In this document: positions 58,843 to 64,000 of the stretch, in pieces | How the letters are laid out: each line of letters starts with the position of its first letter | How positions within the stretch are numbered: position 1 is the stretch's first letter | NCBI RefSeq assembly: GCF_039544265.1 | Contig: NZ_BAABLI010000008.1 | Coordinates: 1 to 64,000, forward strand | Direction: 5' to 3' | DNA from: Corallincola platygyrae | GTDB taxonomy: Bacteria > Pseudomonadota > Gammaproteobacteria > Enterobacterales > Neiellaceae | Length of the DNA: 64,000 nucleotides | Translations under genes and position numbers: made by a program | The notes under the pieces: model-generated | Database searches by the model: none | Told to the model about the DNA's origin: nothing | What the model saw: only the letters and a program-made list of their open reading frames with translations

Positions 58843-60306
58843 TTATGCACCCGGGCCACATTCCATACACTGCTCGATCATGGCTGGGCCTAGGTGTAGC
58901 TTGGCATTGAGATCCCGCAGGGCGGTGCGCAGGCCCTCTTCTATCACAGGATGATAGAAGGGCATATCCAGCATTTGCGCGACAGTCATTTTCTGTTGGT
59001 GCGCCCAAGCTAGCAGGTGGCCGATATGCTCTGCCTCAGGCCCTATCATTTCGGCACCTAAGAACAAGCCTGTACCTTGTTCGCCATAGACGTGCAGCAG
59101 CCCTTTGTTTTTGAGCATCACCCGGCTGCGGCCCTGATCCTCAAACGACACTTCCCCGACGGCATAGCAGTTACATTTACTGTACATGCCATCAACTTCC
59201 TTGAAGGTCTTACCGACCATGGCGATCTGTGGGTCAGAGAACACGGCCGCCAGTGGTGAGCGCCTGAGCCCCGCACGAATATCAGGGAATCGTCCCGCGT
59301 TGTCACCGGCAATGCGCCCCTGATCTGCTGCTTCGTGCAGCAAGGGGATCTGGTTGCTGGCATCGCCCGCGATAAAGATATGGGGCACAGATGTCTGCAG
59401 CGTGAAATGGTCAGCTTCGGGCACGCCGCGCTCGTCCAGTTCGATATCTATGTTTTCCAGGCCGAGCTTGTCGACATTGGGGCGCCTTCCTGTCGCTGCG
59501 ATCACATAGTCGACATGGGTCTCGACGTAGTCGCCCTGTTTGTCCTGATAACCCAGTTTCACTCGCTGGTTGTCGCCTTCACCTTCCAGCTCCATCACTT
59601 CTACTTTCGCATCCGGGTCCAGATAGAACTCGTCTGCATACACCTTTCTTGCGTAGCTCAGTAGGCTTGGGTCGGTGAGTGGGCCAACTTGATTGCCAAC
59701 ACCGAACATCAATACTCGGACGCCCAGACGGTGAAGCGCCTGGCCTAACTCCAAACCAATCACACCTGGACCAAACACTGCGACTGATTCAGGCAGGTCA
59801 TCCCACTCAAATACATCATCATTGACCAAAAGGCGGTCACCCAGAGATGCCCATGGTGCAGGATAAGTGGGTCGAGAGCCGGTGGCGATAACGATTCGCT
59901 TGGCCTGAATCTCCGTATGCTCGTCGACCTGCAAGGTATTGGCATCAATAAACTTGGCGTAGCCACGAAGTTTATCTTCGGCGGGTATGCCATCCACCGC
60001 TTCTACGACAAATCCGGCGAAACGGTCGCGCTCGCGCTTCACCCTATCCATCACCTGTCGACCATTGATCTTGGGGGCTTGGGTAACTTCGATACCAAAT
60101 GCGGGTGCTTTTTCGAACTGATGCGCCGCTTCTGCTGCTGCGATAAGCAGTTTTGATGGCATACAGCCAACGCGAGCACAAGTAGTACCGTAGGGGCCGC
60201 CTTCGATCAGTATTGCACTGGCACCTTGTGCTTTTGCAGCGCGGTAAGCGCCTAATCCTGCTGTACCTGCACCGACGACGGCGACGTCAATTTGAATCTG
60301 TTGCAT
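58843..60306 (-). CDS. Dihydrolipoyl-dehydrogenase-like pyridine nucleotide-disulphide oxidoreductase
   Basis: The 487-residue FAD enzyme has the FAD loop VAVVGAGTAGLGAYRAA, the redox disulphide TTCARVGCMPSKLL (CxxxxC), the NAD(P)-binding GPGVIGLELGQAL, and the catalytic dyad in FYHPVIEEGLRTAL. After this comes a short C-terminal tail ending CMECGPGA, which contains a CxxC absent from standard Lpd. The gene is upstream of no 2-oxo-acid dehydrogenase and instead follows the peroxiredoxin-glutaredoxin gene by 65 bases, so a role as reductase in peroxide defence is likely. Its disulphide substrate is not known. Confidence 0.83.
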   Translation of the reverse strand: MQQIQIDVAVVGAGTAGLGAYRAAKAQGASAILIEGGPYGTTCARVGCMPSKLLIAAAEAAHQFEKAPAFGIEVTQAPKINGRQVMDRVKRERDRFAGFVVEAVDGIPAEDKLRGYAKFIDANTLQVDEHTEIQAKRIVIATGSRPTYPAPWASLGDRLLVNDDVFEWDDLPESVAVFGPGVIGLELGQALHRLGVRVLMFGVGNQVGPLTDPSLLSYARKVYADEFYLDPDAKVEVMELEGEGDNQRVKLGYQDKQGDYVETHVDYVIAATGRRPNVDKLGLENIDIELDERGVPEADHFTLQTSVPHIFIAGDASNQIPLLHEAADQGRIAGDNAGRFPDIRAGLRRSPLAAVFSDPQIAMVGKTFKEVDGMYSKCNCYAVGEVSFEDQGRSRVMLKNKGLLHVYGEQGTGLFLGAEMIGPEAEHIGHLLAWAHQQKMTVAQMLDMPFYHPVIEEGLRTALRDLNAKLHLGPAMIEQCMECGPGA

Positions 60307-60340
60307 GTGTTTAGCTCCTTACCCGCAGTGGTTGATGACG

Positions 60341-60363
60341 AGGGGAGCAAAGCTTGCTCCCCT
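60341..60363. promoter_or_regulatory. Hairpin between the peroxiredoxin and Lpd-like genes
   Basis: AGGGGAGCA (60341-60349), loop AAGCT, TGCTCCCCT (60355-60363): a 9-bp perfect stem in the short intergenic space. No T-tract follows on the minus strand, so it is more likely a processing or attenuation element that sets the ratio of the two products. Confidence 0.6.
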
Positions 60364-60371
60364 GAGCTCTG

Positions 60372-61106
60372 TTACTTGTTTAGGTGGGCTTCCAGCTCTT
60401 CGCTGCCGCCGATGTGTTGGCCATCAATAAAGACTTGTGGCACGGTGCTGCGGCCGGAGATGGCTTTCAAGCTAACACTGGTGGCGTCGGTACCAAGAAT
60501 GACCTCTTCATAACGCAGTCCTTTATCCAGCAACATCTGTTTGGCGCGTGCGCAGAATGGGCAGCCAGGCTTGGTAATGATGCTGATAGAAGATGGCGCT
60601 TTAGCCTGCGGATTCAGGTACTCAAGCATGGTATCTGCATCCGACACTTCAAACGGGTCGCCAGGCTTCTGTGGCTCAATGAACATCTTTTCAATGACGC
60701 CATCTTTCACCAACATGCTGTAGCGCCATGAACGCTTACCGAAACCCAGGTCATCTTTATCTACCAGCAGACCCATGCCGTCAGAAAACTCGCCGTTGCC
60801 ATCAGGGATGACGGTAATGTTTTCCGCCTCTTGGTCGGCTAACCAGGCGTTCATGACGAAGGTGTCATTCACACTCAAACAAATGATTTCGTCGACGCCA
60901 TTTTCTGCAAACACAGGTGCCAGTTCGTTGTAGCGAGGCAGGTGTGTTGATGAGCAGGTGGGTGTGAATGCGCCGGGCAGAGCAAACAGCACAACAGTTT
61001 TACCTTTGAACAGTTCGTCGGTGGTGATATCGACCCACTCATCGCCCTGACGGGTGTGGAAAGTAACCTGAGGGACTGATTGACCTTCTTTATTTACAAA
61101 GCTCAT
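60372..61106 (-). CDS. Peroxiredoxin-glutaredoxin hybrid (Prx5/Grx fusion)
   Basis: The 244-residue protein is a Prx5-type peroxidase joined to its own glutaredoxin. Residues 1-160 have the peroxidatic cysteine in ALPGAFTPTCSSTHLPRY, and about 168-244 form a glutaredoxin with the redox motif KPGCPFCARAK and STVPQVFIDGQHIGGSEEL. Such hybrids (as in Haemophilus influenzae) reduce hydroperoxides with glutathione. The ATG at 61106 has GGAGAAGG upstream. It is divergent from oxyR, so peroxide-inducible expression is expected. Confidence 0.93.
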   Translation of the reverse strand: MSFVNKEGQSVPQVTFHTRQGDEWVDITTDELFKGKTVVLFALPGAFTPTCSSTHLPRYNELAPVFAENGVDEIICLSVNDTFVMNAWLADQEAENITVIPDGNGEFSDGMGLLVDKDDLGFGKRSWRYSMLVKDGVIEKMFIEPQKPGDPFEVSDADTMLEYLNPQAKAPSSISIITKPGCPFCARAKQMLLDKGLRYEEVILGTDATSVSLKAISGRSTVPQVFIDGQHIGGSEELEAHLNK

Positions 61107-61215
61107 AACCTTCTCCATTGAATTTATAAGATTTACTGTCTTGTTAACTCTGAAATCTGAGTACAGTATGGTTGCTATAGTTCAATAGCTGAAATCGTTT
61201 ATATTGATTTTAGTT

Positions 61216-61230
61216 ATAGGTAAAGGCTAT
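61216..61230. promoter_or_regulatory. OxyR-type site ATAG-N7-CTAT
   Basis: ATAG (61216-61219), seven bases, CTAT (61227-61230) matches the OxyR half-operator consensus exactly. A looser ATAG...GCT sits at 61177-61190. The exact site ends five bases before the oxyR start and so could mediate autorepression while the divergent peroxiredoxin gene is activated. Confidence 0.6.
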
Positions 61231-61234
61231 CAAT

Positions 61235-62152
61235 ATGAATTTGAATGACTTCCGTTACTTAGTAGCACTGAACCAAACCAAACATTTTGGAAGGGCCGCT
61301 GAGCGTTGTTTTGTCAGCCAGCCAACTCTGAGTGGACAGCTGGTTAAGTTAGAACAGGAGCTGGGTGTAACGCTGGTGGAACGAACTCGGCGTTCGGTCA
61401 TGTTTACCCCAGCGGGTGAAGCTATTGTGACCAGAGCACAAAAAGTCCTGCTGAGTGTAGATGAGGTAAAGCAAGAAGCGCAGCGATGGCGCGATCCGAT
61501 GGCAACCACCTTGCGCTTAGGACTGATCCCCACCGTGGCGCCCTATCTTCTGCCGCATCTGCTGCCGGCCGTTCAAGAGAAATACCCTGACTTAAATCTG
61601 GAGCTGCATGAACTGCAAACCGAAGTCTTGCTGAAGCAGCTTCAACAGGGCTCACTGGATGCTTTGATATTGGCGATGCTGCCCGGTATGGGGAAGTTTG
61701 AGTCGCGGATGTTATATCAGGAACCTATGGTGTTTGCTGCTTCGAAACAACACGAGTTTGCAGAAAAGGAAGAGGTGAGTTTTTCTGATCTGCAGGGGCA
61801 ACAGGTATTAATGCTGGAAGATGGCCACTGCCTGAGAGACCAGGCGTTGGGTGTTTGTTTTTCTGCGGGCGCTAACGAAGATCCGAGTTTTCGAGCAACC
61901 AGCCTGGAAACCCTACGACATATGGTTGCTCTTGGCCGCGGCGTGACGCTTTTGCCATTATTAGCTTGTTCTCAAAGGGATAAATTCCAAGGGCTTTGCT
62001 ACGCTAAGTTCTGTGCGCCAGAGCCGACAAGAGACATTGTTATGTTATGGCGTTCAGGTTCAGGAATTGAAAGAACCTGTACACCGCTCTCAGAATTGTG
62101 TTCTGAAGTGGTGAAAGAGGTAATGCACAGTTATATTCAGAACGCTGGATAG
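61235..62152 (+). CDS. oxyR: LysR-family peroxide sensor OxyR
   Basis: The 305-residue regulator has an N-terminal winged helix (LNDFRYLVALNQTKHFGRAA, CFVSQPTLSGQLVKLEQELG) and a C-terminal sensor domain. The two redox cysteines are in the segment GHCLRDQALGVCF, spaced nine residues as Cys199/Cys208 in E. coli OxyR. The adjacent peroxiredoxin hybrid is the usual target. It is transcribed away from that gene with an ATAG-N7-CTAT site in between. Confidence 0.94.
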   Translation: MNLNDFRYLVALNQTKHFGRAAERCFVSQPTLSGQLVKLEQELGVTLVERTRRSVMFTPAGEAIVTRAQKVLLSVDEVKQEAQRWRDPMATTLRLGLIPTVAPYLLPHLLPAVQEKYPDLNLELHELQTEVLLKQLQQGSLDALILAMLPGMGKFESRMLYQEPMVFAASKQHEFAEKEEVSFSDLQGQQVLMLEDGHCLRDQALGVCFSAGANEDPSFRATSLETLRHMVALGRGVTLLPLLACSQRDKFQGLCYAKFCAPEPTRDIVMLWRSGSGIERTCTPLSELCSEVVKEVMHSYIQNAG

Positions 62153-62187
62153 GCCAATTAGTCAGGCAACAGGACAGGGAGGATGCG

Positions 62188-62481
62188 ATGATCTCGCATG
62201 ATGACCGAAGAAATTTCTACCGAATGATGGTGAATGCGGAAGTCACGCTAATTCAAGTAGCAACTGATGCACGTTACGAGGGTACTTGTATCAACCTCAG
62301 TGCTACTGGGATGGCGGTATCGGTGGAAGAGGAAATCGAAGCAGATATCGAGCTTGAAGTACGTTTGGAAGCGGCAGATCAAATGGTGCCGGCGCTCAAT
62401 GCAAATACAAAAGTAATTCGCTGCACACCACAGGGTGATGGCAGCTACTTACTTGGACTGGAGATCCTCGACGTTACCTAA
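62188..62481 (+). CDS. Single-domain PilZ protein
   Basis: This 97-residue protein is essentially one PilZ domain: RRNFYRMMVN at the N-terminus (RxxxR as R-N-F-Y-R) and INLSATGMAVSV (N-x-S-x-x-G) for cyclic di-GMP binding, then beta strands. AGGGAGG precedes the ATG. It is 67 bases upstream of the REC-REC-GGDEF gene on the same strand and may be the effector for its product. Confidence 0.85.
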   Translation: MISHDDRRNFYRMMVNAEVTLIQVATDARYEGTCINLSATGMAVSVEEEIEADIELEVRLEAADQMVPALNANTKVIRCTPQGDGSYLLGLEILDVT

Positions 62482-62547
62482 CCGAGACGGGCTCCAAATT
62501 CTGCGTTAACAACTAACGTGGATAACAACCTGGAGAAATAAACGGGT

Positions 62548-63792
62548 ATGGAGCGGATCCTAGTAGTAGAAGATAGCCCCATGGTGTTGAAGATCATTCG
62601 TCATTTGATCTCTCAGGGGCTAGATGTAGAAGTTGTTACACGCACGGATCTGGCAGGTTGCGGAGAAGAGTTGGCTGAAAGTGGCGAGTTCTTTGCTGCT
62701 GTGGTCGATCTTAACCTGCCCGACGCCACCAATGGTGAAGTGGTTGAGTTTGTGCTCGATCACGGCATTCCTACCATAGTATTGACCGGCAGTTATGATG
62801 ACGAACGCCGAGAACGCCTTCTTAATATGGGTGTGGTGGACTATGTGGTTAAAGAAAGCCGACATAGCTATGAGTATGTCGTCAAGCTACTGAAAAGACT
62901 GCAAAAAAACCGCCATATCAAAGTCCTGATTGCTGATGATTCCGGAACCACGCGGCGCTTTATCCGTGGTTTGCTGGAACAGCACCTTTATCAGGTGATT
63001 GAAGCCGGACATGGTAAAGAAGCAATCGCTCAGCTGGCCAAGCACCCAGATACCAGCATTTTGATCACCGATTACGCCATGCCGGAGATGGATGGTTTTG
63101 AGTTGGTTAAGCATGTGCGTAATGAAAAAGACAAACATGAGCTGGTGATCATCGGTTTGTCCTCTACTGAGAGCGGCGCGCTATCTGCTAAATTTATTAA
63201 GAACGGTGCCAATGATTTCCTCAAGAAGCCGTTCTTCCATGAAGAGTTTCACTGTCGTTTGATGCACAACCTGGAAGAAATGGAGTTGATCCAGGCGATC
63301 CAGGATGCGGCAAATCGCGATTATCTAACGCAGCTATATAATCGTCGCTACTTGTTTAATGAAGGTTGTCAGTTGCATGAGCAGGCTGTTTCGAAAGGGC
63401 AGCAGCTTGCACTGGTGATGCTGGATATTGATCACTTTAAGCAGCTCAATGATACCTACGGCCATGAAGCAGGTGACGAAGTATTGAGGCAGCTCGCTGG
63501 CAAGATGTTGCAATCTTTCCCTCGCTTCTTGTGTGCCCGGATGGGAGGCGAAGAGTTCTGTATCTTGATGCCTGGTCTCACCAACGATCAGGCTAACCAG
63601 CTTGTGGAGGGGTTCAGGCTGATGGTCTCCCAGCAACCCTTTATGTATGGCGAGACAGAATTGCCTGTGACATTCAGTGCTGGTGTTACTAATCACATCG
63701 GTGAGGACCTTGATTCTATGTATCAAGGTGTGGACGAGTACCTCTATCGTGCCAAGGAAGCGGGGCGTAATTTCGTTATTGCTGACGACTGA
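62548..63792 (+). CDS. Response regulator with two receiver domains and a GGDEF diguanylate cyclase
   Basis: The 414-residue protein has REC1 (1-120: VEDSPM, phospho-Asp in AAVVDLNLPD, Lys in DYVVKES), REC2 (about 128-245: IADDSGTTRRF, Asp in ITDYAMPEMDGFEL, Lys in FLKKPFF) and a GGDEF domain (about 265-412) with MGGEEFCILM, so it should make cyclic di-GMP. The product-inhibition RxxD site five residues before GGEEF is absent (RFLC), so feedback inhibition is unlikely. Both receiver aspartates are present, allowing two inputs. The cognate kinases are not in the window. The upstream PilZ gene probably shares its transcript. Confidence 0.92.
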   Translation: MERILVVEDSPMVLKIIRHLISQGLDVEVVTRTDLAGCGEELAESGEFFAAVVDLNLPDATNGEVVEFVLDHGIPTIVLTGSYDDERRERLLNMGVVDYVVKESRHSYEYVVKLLKRLQKNRHIKVLIADDSGTTRRFIRGLLEQHLYQVIEAGHGKEAIAQLAKHPDTSILITDYAMPEMDGFELVKHVRNEKDKHELVIIGLSSTESGALSAKFIKNGANDFLKKPFFHEEFHCRLMHNLEEMELIQAIQDAANRDYLTQLYNRRYLFNEGCQLHEQAVSKGQQLALVMLDIDHFKQLNDTYGHEAGDEVLRQLAGKMLQSFPRFLCARMGGEEFCILMPGLTNDQANQLVEGFRLMVSQQPFMYGETELPVTFSAGVTNHIGEDLDSMYQGVDEYLYRAKEAGRNFVIADD

Positions 63793-63810
63793 CGGTTTTT
63801 GTAGTTGTAA

Positions 63811-63852
63811 AAAAGGGCGCCCTAGTGAATCACCAGGACGCCCTTTTTTGAT
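63811..63852. terminator. Bidirectional terminator after the GGDEF gene
   Basis: AAAAGGGCG (63811-63819) and CGCCCTTTT (63839-63847) pair around a longer loop, followed by TT; A and T runs on both sides serve this gene and the convergent ammonium transporter gene. Confidence 0.75.
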
Positions 63853-63865
63853 CTACACCAGCGTG

Positions 63866-64000
63866 TTAGGGCAATTCGTTATTGATCGCTTTAATCTTGT
63901 GGATCGCAAGGTCAGCACCCTTGTACTCGTCTTCTTCGCTTAGGCGAATACCGATCAGGGCCTTAACCAAGCCATAGATGGCAAAACCACCAACCAGCGC
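63866..64000 (-). CDS. Ammonium transporter Amt/AmtB, C-terminal fragment
   Basis: The last 44 codons of a minus-strand gene are present, and its stop is TAA at 63868-63866. The visible end LVGGFAIYGLVKALIGIRLS is the last membrane helix, and SEEDEYKGADLAIHKIK matches the conserved cytoplasmic tail of Amt proteins (R-x-S-E-E-x-E-x-x-G-x-D). The product imports ammonia across the inner membrane. Whether a glnK gene lies upstream is outside the window. The call rests on this tail only. Confidence 0.8.
   Translation of the reverse strand, partial: ALVGGFAIYGLVKALIGIRLSEEDEYKGADLAIHKIKAINNELP

Noticed and set aside
58843..60306. Lpd-like gene as the E3 subunit of pyruvate or 2-oxoglutarate dehydrogenase
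   Set aside because: No E1 or E2 genes are adjacent, and the C-terminal CxxC tail and peroxide neighbours differ from a standard E3.

Overview
The window reads as a chromosomal segment of a marine, salt-adapted gammaproteobacterium, most like the Alteromonadales/Shewanella/Ferrimonas assemblage. The signs are an argCBFGH cluster whose last gene carries a fused acetyltransferase, the metBL-metJ-metF arrangement with MetJ boxes, argS-ftsN-hslV-hslU, ArgF/Ppc/PriA proteins of gammaproteobacterial type, and glucosylglycerate (osmolyte) synthesis genes. The species cannot be named from the sequence alone. No rRNA, tRNA or CRISPR was seen.

Layout. 1-1556: accessory DNA. A partial IS3-family element with a -1 frameshift signal abuts, at the only ambiguous base of the window (888), an attC-like site and a complete integron-type gene cassette encoding a small membrane protein. 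1557-4627: an operon for D-glycerate kinase, glucosyl-3-phosphoglycerate phosphatase and synthase; the phosphatase seems to begin at a non-canonical ATC codon. 4780-5907: a small membrane protein, a DUF1653 protein and RraA. 6186-9653: a GH13 lipoprotein diverging from a PAP2 phosphatase plus an MJ1255-type glycosyltransferase. 9785-14444: KdsD, a translationally coupled pair (ThiF-like E1 enzyme and exosortase-type acyltransferase), and an HBM chemoreceptor. 14609-16784: HU, a dispersed repeat, a lipoprotein and a voltage-gated-type ion channel. 16833-21564: the housekeeping block DUF971, HslU, HslV, FtsN, ArgS. 21708-25499: an exonuclease/GIY-YIG fusion, a decayed reading frame, a lipoprotein and a Lon N-domain protein.

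25646-29796 is a self-contained envelope regulatory unit: a 922-residue lipoprotein made of two copies of a four-module DUF4397 block, an ECF sigma factor and its ChrR-like zinc anti-sigma factor, preceded by an ECF-like promoter. 29955-35671: an ankyrin membrane protein, PriA, ribosomal protein L31, a 172-bp palindromic MITE-like element, a secreted nuclease and a sulfotransferase. 35844-40541: a TetR operator, aldehyde dehydrogenase, TetR regulator, OPT transporter and a small partner protein, then a 28-residue membrane microprotein.

40643-45973 is the methionine regulon (metL, metB, metJ, metF) with two tandem met-box arrays. It is followed by a second copy of the dispersed repeat and a PilZ protein. 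47110-56101: Ppc diverging from argC-argB-argF-argG-argH(A). 56254-58762: a small anchored protein and a cytoplasmic-type GH13 maltodextrin enzyme. 58843-62152: a peroxide-defence cluster (Lpd-like flavoenzyme, peroxiredoxin-glutaredoxin hybrid, divergent OxyR with an ATAG-N7-CTAT site). 62188-63792: a PilZ and REC-REC-GGDEF pair. The window ends inside an ammonium transporter gene on the minus strand.

The strongest leads for something not yet described are the E1/acyltransferase pair, the DUF4397-ECF-ChrR unit, the attC/IS junction, and the dispersed repeat that twice begins at the T-tract of a terminator.
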